A stretch of 64,000 nt of DNA, from positions 1-64,000 of the forward strand of contig CP125213.1 in NCBI GenBank assembly GCA_030020825.1, written 5' to 3'. How positions within the stretch are numbered: the stretch's first letter is position 1; every line of letters starts with the position of its first letter. The DNA is from Candidatus Blochmannia vicinus. GTDB lineage: Bacteria; Pseudomonadota; Gammaproteobacteria; Enterobacterales; Enterobacteriaceae. Made by a program: the position numbers and the translations under genes. Shown here in pieces: positions 1 to 8,843 of the stretch. Below the pieces are notes generated by a model. It had not been told where the DNA came from. It saw only the letters and a program-made list of their open reading frames with translations, and did not search any database.

Positions 1-1
1 T

Positions 2-1108
2 AATGGGTTTAAATATGAATTAAGTCATCGTATTTTATCGGTTGTTCCGCATGTAGAGATTAAGCCAGTAGGTGCATCAATTATTGATTGGTTGACGGTT
101 TTGAAGCGTGTTCGCCAAATGCCAGAGATTATTTATGCAAATCCTTGTATTAATTTTTCCGGAGTTATTGAATTTAATAATAAATGGCATGTGGTTTATG
201 TTAGAAGTGTAGATTTAATGAAGAAAGTAGATGAAGAAACACTATCGTGTTTTATAGAGAAAGATTTTTCTTGGAAATATTTTTATGAAAACACGAAACA
301 GATTATTTTAGGGAAAGGAATATCAGATGTTCTAGGAATTAAGGTAGGTGATTGGATTACTATTTTAATTGCTCATAATTTTCGTATGGATAACAAATTA
401 TTATCATCTAAAAAGATTCGTTTACAAGTATCTGGTATATTAAATTTGAATAGCCAATTAGATTGCAATATTGCCGTAATGTCTTTATTAGATATACAAC
501 AGCATTTATGTCCTCATAACACATCGGACATTTCAGGAATAGCTATTAAAATTAATGATATTTTTGTTGCTGATAGAATAGCACATAAAATTGAAAAAAT
601 ATTTAATCATCAGGTTTATGTGAAAAGCTGGATGGATACTTATGGGTATATTTATAGAGATATTCAAATAGTTCGTGTAATTGTATATTTATCAATGATA
701 TTAATGATAAGTATCTCTTGTTTTAATGTAATCGCTATGCTTATTTTATCAATAAAAGATAAAAATTACGATATTGCTTTAATTTATGCATTAGGAGGTA
801 AAAATGTTTTAATTAGAGGTATATTTTTTTGGTATGGATTAATTATTTATATTATTTCTGGTGTTATAGGAACTGGATTAGGTGTTTTTACTTCTTTTAA
901 GTTAACAAATTTAATTACAATTTGTAATGATTTATTAGGAAATAAGATTTTATCAAAAGGAATCTATTTTATTAATTTTTTACCTATTAAACTAAATGGG
1001 TGGGATGTATTATTAGTTTTAGGTATAACATTATTACTTGGGGTAGTTACTAGTTGGTATACGGTTTTAAAAACAAAAAAAATAGATTTATCTAAAATAT
1101 TAAAATGA
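2..1108 (+). CDS. lolE: Lipoprotein-releasing ABC transporter permease LolE (5' end outside window)
   Basis: Inner-membrane subunit of LolCDE, which extracts mature lipoproteins from the inner membrane and hands them to LolA. The frame is open from base 2, so the N-terminus (first membrane segment, about 45 residues by comparison with E. coli LolE) lies outside the window. The first visible residues (NGFKYELSHRILSVVPH) match the LolE segment that opens the periplasmic domain. A periplasmic region follows to about residue 225 of the visible part, then three hydrophobic segments including SMILMISISCFNVIAML and a C-terminal SWYTVLKTKKIDLSKILK matching the LolE end. LolE fits better than LolC because of the PCINFSG and KSWMDTYGYIYRDIQ segments. 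An internal TTG at 92 is not the real start. lolA and lolB are also in this window, so the Lol route is largely retained. Confidence 0.93.
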   Translation, partial: NGFKYELSHRILSVVPHVEIKPVGASIIDWLTVLKRVRQMPEIIYANPCINFSGVIEFNNKWHVVYVRSVDLMKKVDEETLSCFIEKDFSWKYFYENTKQIILGKGISDVLGIKVGDWITILIAHNFRMDNKLLSSKKIRLQVSGILNLNSQLDCNIAVMSLLDIQQHLCPHNTSDISGIAIKINDIFVADRIAHKIEKIFNHQVYVKSWMDTYGYIYRDIQIVRVIVYLSMILMISISCFNVIAMLILSIKDKNYDIALIYALGGKNVLIRGIFFWYGLIIYIISGVIGTGLGVFTSFKLTNLITICNDLLGNKILSKGIYFINFLPIKLNGWDVLLVLGITLLLGVVTSWYTVLKTKKIDLSKILK

Positions 1109-1579
1109 GAAATTACAATTGCGATTTTTTAGAGCATAATATTCGTATGGTGTATGTAATGATATAGTTGAGTTATAAATAGAATATGAACATTAATTAT
1201 AGACAATAGACAATAGACAATAGACAATAGACAATAGCGTATATATTTTAATATTTATAAATATTGAATTTAATGTTATTCAATGTTTATAAAATATGAT
1301 TGTATGAACAAATTTTTATAAAATAATATATTTTTATACGGAAAATTATAATATTAGTGTAATACATGACAGGTTGTATCTTTTTGGAAGGTAATTTAAT
1401 TAAATGAGTAAGTTATAGTATTAATATTTAATTTTTGTTTTATTTCGTTTTATTCTATCGCTATGGAATAGATGCATTAAATTAAATAATACAATAACTA
1501 ATGCCTTAGCTTTAGGGTATACGTTAATATAAATTTATATAATGAAATGTTGATTTATGAAATTGATGATATAACATAA
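1109..1579. other. Non-coding spacer lolE-purB
   Basis: AT-rich spacer between convergent lolE and purB. It holds a 7-bp tandem repeat (1201-1235) and the left half of a perfect palindrome at the purB end (1557-1602). No other gene or RNA is recognisable in it. Confidence 0.7.
1201..1235. repeat. Heptamer tandem repeat (AGACAAT)x5
   Basis: Five exact head-to-tail copies of AGACAAT, followed by AGCG. It lies in the convergent lolE-purB spacer, outside any reading frame, and looks like a slippage-prone minisatellite. Confidence 0.95.
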
Positions 1580-1602
1580 TTATGTTATATCATCAATTTC
1601 AT
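1557..1602. terminator. Perfect 46-bp palindrome spanning the purB stop codon
   Basis: Bases 1557-1579 are the exact reverse complement of 1580-1602: 23-bp arms with no spacer. The right arm consists of the purB stop and its last codons (EIDDIT), so the purB transcript would fold its own 3' coding end into a hairpin. On the minus strand it is followed by TAAATCAACATTTC, without a long U tract. A transcription stop or mRNA 3'-end stabiliser between convergent genes is the likely role. Confidence 0.6.
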
Positions 1603-2962
1603 TTGCCATCTCTGCCGCTAAACCTATATAATCAGTTGGGGTTATTTTTTGTAAGCGTATTTTTTCCGTTGTTGGTAATGGTAGTGATTCAATAAAATTT
1701 TTTATTTTTTCAGGATTAATATCTGTACTGTCGATAAATTTTTTTGTATCTTCATAAGATTTGTGAATATTATATCGTCTCATAACTGTTTGAATAGCTT
1801 CGCTTAATACTGGCCAATGCTTGTTTAATTCATTTAATACGTATTTTTTATTAACTATCAATTTTTTTATTCCTTTTAATACGCTATGGTAGGCGATTAA
1901 GGCGTATCCTATAGCCATTCCTAAGCTTCTTAGAACGGTAGAATCGCTTAAATCGCGTTGCCAACGTGATATTGGTAACTTTTCAGAAAAATGATTAAAT
2001 ATGGCATTTGCTAATCCTAAGTTTCCTTCAGAATTTTCAAAGTCTATAGGATTTACTTTGTGTGGCATAGTAGAAGATCCAATTGAAACTTTATTATGGT
2101 GTTGTTTGAAATAGTTGAGTGAAATATAACCCCATATATCTCTATTAAAATCTATTAAGATTGTATTGAATCGTGTAATACAGTCAGATAATTCAGCAAT
2201 ATAATCATGCGGTTCTATTTGTGTTGTATATGGGTTATATTCAATTCCTAAAGATGTAACAAATTCTTTGCTAAATTTACGCCAATTTATTTCTGGGTAT
2301 GCTATTGTATGAGCGTTGTAATTCCCTACGGCACCGTTCATTTTACCTAAAATTTTTATTGATTTTAATTGATTATATTGGCGTATTAGTCGATAGGCAA
2401 TATTAGCCATTTCTTTTCCAATAGTAGAAGGAGTAGCAGGTTGTCCATGAGTTCTGGATAATAAAGGAATGTCTTTATAATTAATACTCATTTTTTTTAT
2501 TTCATTAATAATTTGTTTCCAAATAGGCAGTAAAATAGTTTTTTTAGCATTAGTAAGCATTAATCCATATGCAAGGTTGTTAATATCATCCGAAGTACAA
2601 GCAAAGTGAATAAATTCCCTGATTTTTTTTAAGTTAGGCAGTATACTTATTTTTTCTTTTAAAAAATACTCTATTGCTTTGATATCATGCTGAATAATTT
2701 GTTCTATTTCTTTAATACGTTCTGCATCTTTGATATTAAAATTAACTACTAATTTATTTAAAAAGTTATATTCGATTTGTGTAAAAGGAGGTATTTCTTT
2801 AATAGCTGTTGTGTGAGCTAGTTTTTGTAACCAATGAATTTCAATTTTCACTCGAAATTTTAATAGACTAAATTCACTAAAAATACTACGTAAGGCATCA
2901 GTTTGCGTATAGTAACGACCATCGATAGGTGATACTACGGTTAAAGGTGATAACTTTATCAC
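1580..2962 (-). CDS. purB: Adenylosuccinate lyase
   Basis: Cytosolic fumarase/aspartase-superfamily enzyme that splits SAICAR to AICAR and adenylosuccinate to AMP, both releasing fumarate. At 460 residues it is close to E. coli PurB (456). The N-terminal SPIDGRY, the CTSDDINN block (122-129), the RTHGQPATPST block (about 170-180, with the general acid/base His172) and the mobile signature loop GSSTMPHKVNP (295-305) are all intact. Translation starts at ATG 2962 after a GGAGAAAAAGTG-type ribosome site. It is transcribed away from mnmA's 3' end, with a 465-base gap. In E. coli purB also lies beside mnmA (the intervening hflD is missing here). The last codons form half of a long palindrome. Confidence 0.97.
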   Translation of the reverse strand: MIKLSPLTVVSPIDGRYYTQTDALRSIFSEFSLLKFRVKIEIHWLQKLAHTTAIKEIPPFTQIEYNFLNKLVVNFNIKDAERIKEIEQIIQHDIKAIEYFLKEKISILPNLKKIREFIHFACTSDDINNLAYGLMLTNAKKTILLPIWKQIINEIKKMSINYKDIPLLSRTHGQPATPSTIGKEMANIAYRLIRQYNQLKSIKILGKMNGAVGNYNAHTIAYPEINWRKFSKEFVTSLGIEYNPYTTQIEPHDYIAELSDCITRFNTILIDFNRDIWGYISLNYFKQHHNKVSIGSSTMPHKVNPIDFENSEGNLGLANAIFNHFSEKLPISRWQRDLSDSTVLRSLGMAIGYALIAYHSVLKGIKKLIVNKKYVLNELNKHWPVLSEAIQTVMRRYNIHKSYEDTKKFIDSTDINPEKIKNFIESLPLPTTEKIRLQKITPTDYIGLAAEMANEIDDIT

Positions 2963-3427
2963 TTTTTCTCCTTGTATAATTAAACTAATGAAAGGCTTAT
3001 ACTTATATGGTTATTTTTAAGTTTAATTTTTTATAAAAAGAACATGTGTATTTTATAGGTCTTTTGTATATATTTATAATGAAAAACTTTATTTTTTTAT
3101 AATCATGAGTGATTATATGCATAATATCATTAATATTAAAAATGTATAAAATAATTATAATAAATTGTAATTGATTATAGTTATAAGGATTAATTTTCAA
3201 TAAATTTATACTAGTGATCTATTAATATTCTTATTTAAATAATTTTATTTTCAGATAAATATTGGAAGTGTTTGAAAGATTTATGCATGTATAATGAAAT
3301 TAAATATCAAATATAATGGTTATTGAGTTGTGTTTACTTGTAGTAGTGTTTAATATGTTTAATAGTATTAAATTAATATTTAAATTGATATTTTTCATAT
3401 TTATTGGGAAAGAACAATTTTTAGAAC
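2963..3427. other. Non-coding spacer purB-mnmA
   Basis: About 465 AT-rich bases between two minus-strand genes. In E. coli hflD lies here; I see no recognisable remnant. A 65-codon frame (3003-3200) is low-complexity Ile/Tyr/Lys and is not credible. The purB promoter should lie here but no site stands out. Confidence 0.6.
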
Positions 3428-4540
3428 TTAAGTAATAAAAGGGGTAGTTTTTTCAATGATTCCGCCACCTAAACAATTTTCATGTGAGTAAAACACTGCT
3501 GATTGTCCTGGTGTAATTGCTGATACTGGTTTTTTTAAAATAACTTTGAGGTTATTATTAAAAAGAGGATATATATGGCATTGGATATCTGGGTGTCTGT
3601 ATCTAGTTTTTACTGTACAATATAACGGTGATGTAAGTAGGTTTCTTTTTATCCATTTTACTTTTTTAGTGATAAATTCAATAGACATAAGAAGAGGATG
3701 ACAGTGCTCTTGTGCTGCAATTAACGTATTATTTTTTATGTCCTTATCTATTACGTACCATGGTTTACCATTTCCTCGTTTGATCCCACCTATATTTAAT
3801 CCTTTTCTTTGTCCTAAGGTATAAAATGGTACTCCTTGATGTGTGCCAATTTTATCGCCATTTACATTAATTATGAATCCTGGTTGTATTGGTATGTAAT
3901 TACTAATAAAATTTCTAAATTTGCGTTTACCGATGAAACAAATACCAGTAGAATCTTTTTTGTTTGCTGTAATTAAGTTTAATTCCTTAGCGATACTCCT
4001 AACTTGTGATTTATTTAATGTTCCGATAGGAAATAAACATTGTTTAAGTTGTGTATGGCTGAGTGTATATAGAAAATAGCTTTGATCTTTATTTTTATCT
4101 AAACCACGCATTAGATAAGTTTCTTGATTCGTATCAATACGGCGTACGTAATGTCCAGTTGCAATAAAATCCGCTTCTAAATCTTCACGTGCGAATTCTA
4201 AAAAACATTTGAATTTAATTTCTTTGTTACAGAGTATATCAGGATTAGGAGTTCGACCCATTTTGTATTCTTTTAGAAAGACTTGAAATACACTTTCCCA
4301 ATATTCTTTAGAAAAATTTATGGTATGTAAATATATACCCAAATGATTACAGACAGAGTAAGCATCTGCTAAATCAGATGCTGATGAGCAGTTTTCATTG
4401 CTGTCATCATCCTCCCAGTTTTTCATAAATAATCCTTCTACTTTATATCCTTTTTGTTGTAATATCCATGCGGATACAGAAGAATCTACCCCTCCAGATA
4501 TGCCAACAATCACCTTTTTTTTACGATGTGTATGTAACAT
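3428..4540 (-). CDS. mnmA: tRNA-uridine 2-sulfurtransferase MnmA
   Basis: Thiolates U34 of tRNA-Lys, -Glu and -Gln at the 2 position using sulfur relayed from a cysteine desulfurase. The 370 residues compare with 368 in E. coli. The PP-loop ATP pyrophosphatase motif GISGGVDSS is at about 13-21. The two catalytic cysteines are Cys104 ([10 protein letters not shown]) and Cys201 (STGICFIG). The tRNA-recognition stretch [16 protein letters not shown] and the C-terminal barrel ending in CLGGGIIE are present. The start at ATG 4540 gives the usual short tail before [10 protein letters not shown]. The gene stands alone, with long AT-rich spacers on both sides. The sulfur donor is not obvious in the window except for SufS. 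Confidence 0.97.
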   Translation of the reverse strand: MLHTHRKKKVIVGISGGVDSSVSAWILQQKGYKVEGLFMKNWEDDDSNENCSSASDLADAYSVCNHLGIYLHTINFSKEYWESVFQVFLKEYKMGRTPNPDILCNKEIKFKCFLEFAREDLEADFIATGHYVRRIDTNQETYLMRGLDKNKDQSYFLYTLSHTQLKQCLFPIGTLNKSQVRSIAKELNLITANKKDSTGICFIGKRKFRNFISNYIPIQPGFIINVNGDKIGTHQGVPFYTLGQRKGLNIGGIKRGNGKPWYVIDKDIKNNTLIAAQEHCHPLLMSIEFITKKVKWIKRNLLTSPLYCTVKTRYRHPDIQCHIYPLFNNNLKVILKKPVSAITPGQSAVFYSHENCLGGGIIEKTTPFIT

Positions 4541-5299
4541 AATATTTACGATCAGATAAAATCTAAATTATTTGTGTAATTAACGATTCAACATTAAAAT
4601 AAATGCACTATTTTTAGTCATTTTCATTATAAAAGCTAGATGGATAGTATTATAAATTTTTTTATATGGCAAATTTTATATTCATAAAGATGTGATGATA
4701 TAAATGTATATATTGGTAATAATGTATTAAATAATTTATACTATTTTGTTACATGAAATATAAATATCATAATATTTATATTATACAGATAATAACAGTA
4801 TTATTTAAGTATATGTTATAGTTCATTTATTTATTTTATTAGTACAATCTGGTTATTAGTCTTTTGTTAACTATATAGATAAAATATGATAGAGCTATGT
4901 AACTTTTAAAATGTAATTGGGCATTAGTTAAGATATATGTAATGATTATGGATGAGTGTAAATAATTTTCTTTTTTTATTTAATAGTATAGTAGAACATT
5001 TGATTTTGTTTTTATCTAGGCAACATTATTATGTTAGTTAATTTTGTTTATATGTTGATTATATCTTTATATTTTTGTATATAGATCATTTAATATATTT
5101 ATTGCATAAATATAGAGTATTATAATATATATGCATATTTTTATATGCATATAAAAATAAAATAATGGTAAAAATGTTATGTTTTGAAGAGATATTATAA
5201 TCTATATATGTTGATAAGGTTTATTATTTAGAATGTAGCATGATATATTTGTTACAACTAAAATAATATGGAGATATTGCTTAATCATTCAAAATTTTT
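4541..5299. other. Long non-coding spacer between divergent mnmA and mntR
   Basis: About 760 very AT-rich bases that must carry the promoters of both divergent genes. The one clear structure is an 11-bp inverted repeat at 5128-5153. No tRNA, small RNA or gene remnant could be recognised. Confidence 0.6.
5128..5153. repeat. Inverted repeat upstream of mntR
   Basis: TATATGCATAT and ATATGCATATA (11 bp each) flank TTTT. It lies about 150 bases before the mntR start. It could be an upstream stop or a regulatory site, but such AT-rich repeats also arise by chance here. Confidence 0.4.
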
Positions 5300-5716
5300 A
5301 TGAAAACAGTAGATAATTCACAGGGATTCATCCAGGTTAGAGCAGCACATCGTCGTGAGCTTATTGATGATTATATTGAGTTGATTTCAGACTTAATCCA
5401 AGAATGTGGAGAAGCTCGTCAAGTAGATTTAGCTTTACGATTAGGAGTAACACAACCAACAGTAGCAAAAATGTTAAAGAAATTAACTGCTTATTCATTA
5501 ATTGAACATAAACGTTACTGTAGGGTATTATTAACAGAACAAGGAAGACGATTAGCTGATGAAAATCATATACGACATAAAATTGTAAGAACATTTCTCA
5601 TGGATTTGGGTATTAATAAAAAAACTGCTCAGAGAGATTCAGAAGGTATTGAGCATCATGTCAGCAATGAAACATTATTAGCATTTAGGCAGTTTTCTAA
5701 ACGATTTAATAAATAA
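5300..5716 (+). CDS. mntR: Manganese-responsive transcriptional regulator MntR (DtxR family)
   Basis: DtxR/MntR-type repressor that binds Mn(II) and controls manganese uptake and export genes. A winged helix occupies about 15-85 (helix-turn-helix [20 protein letters not shown]), followed by the dimerisation helices. Aligned with Bacillus subtilis MntR, all six metal ligands are present: Asp24, Glu27, His93, Glu115, Glu118 and His119 (DDYIE, IRH, SEGIEHH). At 138 residues it is shorter than E. coli MntR (155) because the N-terminal extension is missing; an in-frame TAA at 5282 excludes a longer N-terminus. The ribosome site is weak. No mntH, mntP or mntS lies in the window, so its targets must be elsewhere. 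Retention of a metal regulator is unusual in so small a genome. Confidence 0.93.
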   Translation: MKTVDNSQGFIQVRAAHRRELIDDYIELISDLIQECGEARQVDLALRLGVTQPTVAKMLKKLTAYSLIEHKRYCRVLLTEQGRRLADENHIRHKIVRTFLMDLGINKKTAQRDSEGIEHHVSNETLLAFRQFSKRFNK

Positions 5717-6084
5717 TTAATATAACACATATTTATTTGATTAAGTTATTTATCGGTAATATGTGCGCGGTTAAAATTTATCAAGATATATGATTATTAT
5801 GTAATATTTGCATTTGTTTCTGATATATATATAACTTACAGATGTATTATTTCTTTAATAAATGAGATATTTTCTGCTGTATATAGTAAATTTGTACTTT
5901 ATATATTTTGTGATAGATAATACATATGATATATACACATATATATCATATGTATGTTGTATATAACTGTTTATATGTATTTTGCATTATAGGAAAACAG
6001 ATTTTTAAAACATAAAATATTGTTTTGTTTCATAATATTATATATATATTAAATATATATTTTGATTGTAAAAATCATAAAATT
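5717..6084. other. Non-coding spacer mntR-emtA
   Basis: AT-rich spacer between two plus-strand genes. It contains one perfect 15-bp inverted repeat at 5920-5955 and nothing else I can name. Confidence 0.6.
5920..5955 (+). terminator. Inverted repeat between mntR and emtA
   Basis: Perfect 15-bp arms (ATACATATGATATAT, 5920-5934, and its complement at 5941-5955) around a 6-base loop. It lies 204 bases after mntR and 130 bases before emtA. No U tract follows, so a terminator role is only a possibility. Confidence 0.4.
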
Positions 6085-6741
6085 ATGAAGATATATATAA
6101 TATATATAGTTATTATTTTTTTACTAACAACTTGCATACAACATAATAATAATAATAATTGTAAAGATAATGTTATGCGTACATTATCTAATAATTTAAG
6201 ATGTAAAGTAATTAATTCTTCTAAACAAATTACATCGTCAATATATAATGATTGCATTCATCGTTGTGCTGTGAATTATGGAGTAGATGCATCTTTAGTG
6301 AAAGCTATTATTCAAGTAGAATCTAACTATGATCCTACTGTGATTAGCAAATCTAATGCTGTTGGATTAATGCAGCTTAAAGCAGATACAGCAGGAAGAG
6401 ATGCTTATCGTTTAAAAGGATGGAAGGGAGAGCCTAGTATTCATGAATTAAAAAATGCTGTTGTTAATATTGATCTTGGTACTGCTTATTTATCTATATT
6501 ACAAAAACAATTAGAAGGTATTATTGATTTAAAAACTAGACGTTATGCTGTTATTGTTGCTTATGTAAATGGTTTAAGTGCGTTGTTAAAAATATTTGCT
6601 ATTGATCGTAGTTATGCTATTGAAAAAATAAATAAGCTTAGTCCAGATCAGTTTTACCAATACATACAATCTCATCATCCATCTGCACAGGCACAACGTT
6701 ATTTATCTAAAGTTAACTCTATTTATGTTGATCAGGATTAA
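6085..6741 (+). CDS. emtA: Membrane-bound lytic murein transglycosylase (EmtA/MltE type)
   Basis: Outer-membrane lipoprotein that cleaves glycan strands of peptidoglycan. The ATG at 6085 is preferred over the TTG at 6025 because it begins a lipoprotein signal (MKIYIIYIVIIFLLTTC), with Cys17 as the likely lipidation site; Thr at -1 is atypical for a lipobox. The SLT fold has the catalytic Glu79 in IIQVESNYDP and the motifs SKSNAVGLMQLKA and INKLSPDQFYQY. Size (218) matches E. coli EmtA (203), not MltC (359), although the HPSAQAQRYLSKVN end resembles MltC. A low-complexity Asn run follows the lipid Cys. It stands alone, followed by a strong hairpin. It would act with FtsK in wall remodelling during growth. 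Confidence 0.85.
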   Translation: MKIYIIYIVIIFLLTTCIQHNNNNNCKDNVMRTLSNNLRCKVINSSKQITSSIYNDCIHRCAVNYGVDASLVKAIIQVESNYDPTVISKSNAVGLMQLKADTAGRDAYRLKGWKGEPSIHELKNAVVNIDLGTAYLSILQKQLEGIIDLKTRRYAVIVAYVNGLSALLKIFAIDRSYAIEKINKLSPDQFYQYIQSHHPSAQAQRYLSKVNSIYVDQD

Positions 6742-7610
6742 TTATTAATATAATTTATATTATAGTGCTTTATTTCAATTAAAAATTTTTATTAATATAC
6801 TAATAATGATACCATTATTAGTATATTTATTTGCTACAAATTTATATATACTACATATATATATTTTCCCCGCAATTACTTATCAAAGTAAATAATAAAA
6901 AGAATTTAAATGATGCTTGATTGTGAGGAATATATTAGTTTCTAAAGTGTATAGAATAAAATGGTATTATAAATATAGTAATAGGTTTATTTTATATTAT
7001 TTAATTAAAAATTGTTATGAATATAAATGAACTGTATGTGATTTAAATAAATAAGATAAAATGTGCGCTTTTTATTTTGATAAAGATCTTAAAATTGTAT
7101 ATATGAAAGACACGCGTTGAGTTTATTTATGGCTTAATTATGTTTATATAGGGAGGAATTATGTTTTGTTAATGGTCAGAATTATTATAATAAATAATCG
7201 TGTTTATATTAAATATAAAGATTGTAATTTTATAATATATCTTTCATGATTAGATTAGCACATTTTTATTAAATGTTTGAAACATAGTCTTTTATAAAAA
7301 ATATTGTTGTGATAATGATTATTAATTATATGTTGATATTTTTAAATTTTAATAAAAAGGGAGAACTAGCTTTAATTTGATTGATTTTTATGATGCGTAT
7401 AAATGGAAATTTTTTATTAAATAGTTGTTTTTATTAGAATAAAATGTATTGGATACAAGACATTGGTTCTACAATTGAAAGTAGTTGTTAAAATATATTA
7501 TGGGTTCTGGATATTTATTAGTTTACTGATTAGTAACTTAGGACTGGAGATCATGCGTGATAGAATAAAGCTTTTATAAGTTAGTTTATTATATCATATC
7601 TCTGATTATT
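6742..7610. other. Non-coding spacer emtA-regulator
   Basis: About 870 bases between the convergent ends of emtA and the ToxR-like regulator. Apart from the hairpin at 6794-6827 there is no recognisable gene, tRNA or conserved RNA. The base composition is a little less AT-rich around 6870-7180, which may be a decayed gene, but I cannot identify one. Confidence 0.55.
6794..6827 (+). terminator. Likely emtA terminator hairpin
   Basis: Perfect 15-bp stem: AATATACTAATAATG at 6794-6808 and its complement at 6813-6827, with loop ATAC. It begins 53 bases after the emtA stop and is followed by TATTTGC. Position and perfection favour an intrinsic terminator without a strong U tract. Confidence 0.6.
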
Positions 7611-8249
7611 TCATGTAATTTCTGTACATTGAATAGTACAGCCACTGCAATCCAATCCCGGTTCTGAATGAAAAGTACAAATACTACATGAGTTTATTTC
7701 TTTGCAACAATATAATTTAATGTGATCTTTTTTGGTATATAAATAAACAAAACCGATACTGAATAATATTGCTACCGTTGTTGTGAGAGTCATCATATAC
7801 TTTATATGAGTTTTTATATTTAGTAAAGCAGAAGATGGTATGTTATTATTTTTATCTATGGTTTTATGTAGAGTAGAAGATATACATGATGGAATTTCTT
7901 CATTTATTTTTTCTATAGTTAATTGGCTGTTTAGTTTCAAACCTCGTTTAGGCATAGTTATAATAGATGAAGGATCTAATCCAAAATAGGTTAAAGTTTT
8001 TCGTATTAAACTAATTTGTTGGTTTAAGTTTCCGTTAGATGGCTCGAGTCCATAAGCTCTCCATACAATTGAAAATAAATGGTCTCGAGTAACTGGGGTA
8101 TCGGGATCAATATTTTGTTGTCTAATAAGTTCTTCTAACACTCGTCCCGCAGAATTAGATAATTTCACTGATGCGTTAGAGTCAGTTAACGATGTCAAAA
8201 TGTATTCTGCGGTATTAAATATTATAGTTGATTGAATGACATATTTCAT
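7611..8249 (-). CDS. ToxR/CadC-like membrane-anchored transcriptional regulator with Cys-rich tail
   Basis: A one-component regulator: cytoplasmic DNA-binding domain, one membrane span and a short periplasmic tail. Residues 1-108 form an OmpR/PhoB-type winged helix, with the typical segments VTRDHLFSIVW, NLNQQISLIRKTL and the wing IITMPKRGLKL. A polar linker runs to about 150 and a single membrane segment spans about 151-171 (MMTLTTTVAILFSIGFVYLY). The 40-residue tail holds seven cysteines (181, 182, 188, 191, 201, 204, 208), including CSIC and CSGC pairs. No sensor domain of known type is present. It is divergent from the copper receptor gene with 594 bases between them, so it may control that gene; metal or redox sensing by the cysteines is an inference. 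Start at ATG 8249. Closest named relatives are the YqeI/CadC-type proteins. Confidence 0.82.
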   Translation of the reverse strand: MKYVIQSTIIFNTAEYILTSLTDSNASVKLSNSAGRVLEELIRQQNIDPDTPVTRDHLFSIVWRAYGLEPSNGNLNQQISLIRKTLTYFGLDPSSIITMPKRGLKLNSQLTIEKINEEIPSCISSTLHKTIDKNNNIPSSALLNIKTHIKYMMTLTTTVAILFSIGFVYLYTKKDHIKLYCCKEINSCSICTFHSEPGLDCSGCTIQCTEIT

Positions 8250-8843
8250 TTAGTTACTCTATATGAACTGTATACGGATTAAGCAACGTTTATGCCAGCT
8301 ATTTATATATAATCTAAAATAATAGTATTTTATTATTAAAATTTGTGGTTAACATAATGTTAATAATAAGATCATATCTTTTGGCATTTTCATAATCTAT
8401 TGTTAGATAGTATAATAATATGCTATAAAAATCTAGCACATTAGTAAATGTGTATTGCTTAATAATAATAGATATATGATATGGTTATATATCTATCTAT
8501 CTATCTATATCGACGATATAGAAGTTGTTTAGTTAATTCTGATATTACATAAATAATATAATATATATGCATTAAAATTTTAGTTGGTTGTAACATAGAA
8601 AGTATTTAGGTTTAATTTATATAAAAATAGTATTTTTATATAAATAATTATATGTATGTATAATTTTTTAAGTATTATGATAGTTAAAATGATTTAAAAT
8701 AATGTATTTGTATAATTAGAAATATGTGTTTAAGTTTAGGTCATTTGTATTATTAAATCACCTGATATTTTATTGAATAATGTTAATTTTTAACATGTAT
8801 GTTGTAGTTGTTATATTAGTATTTGTAAAATCATTTAATAACT
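8250..8843. promoter_or_regulatory. Divergent control region between ToxR-like regulator and copper receptor
   Basis: The 594-base spacer must carry both promoters. Two copies of an ATGTTAA/TTAACAT half-site pair are visible: TTAACAT-A-ATGTTAA at 8349-8363, 100 bases before the regulator start, and ATGTTAA-TTT-TTAACAT at 8780-8796, 48 bases before the receptor start. The half-site order differs between them, and this heptamer is not rare in the window, so an operator role is a hypothesis. A tetranucleotide repeat (ATCT)x4 lies at 8491-8506. Confidence 0.4.
8491..8506. repeat. Tetranucleotide repeat (ATCT)x4
   Basis: Four exact ATCT units in the regulator-receptor spacer, extended by partial units on both sides. 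A slippage-prone tract about 340 bases before the receptor gene. Confidence 0.85.

Noticed and set aside
1201..1235. CRISPR array
   Set aside because: Units are 7 bases with no spacers, and no cas genes are present.
3003..3200. 65-codon frame between purB and mnmA (minus strand)
   Set aside because: Low-complexity Ile/Tyr/Lys composition of AT-rich spacer, no ribosome site and no resemblance to HflD or any known protein.
4541..5299. Small RNA or tRNA gene in the mnmA-mntR spacer
   Set aside because: No cloverleaf, T-arm consensus or known RNA signature could be read on either strand.
6025..6084. TTG-initiated N-terminal extension of emtA
   Set aside because: It would place a polar stretch before the lipoprotein signal; the ATG at 6085 gives a proper signal and lipobox-like site.
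8250..8843. Fur box before the receptor
   Set aside because: No stretch close to the GATAAT-type inverted hexamers was found; the AT-rich background gives only partial matches.
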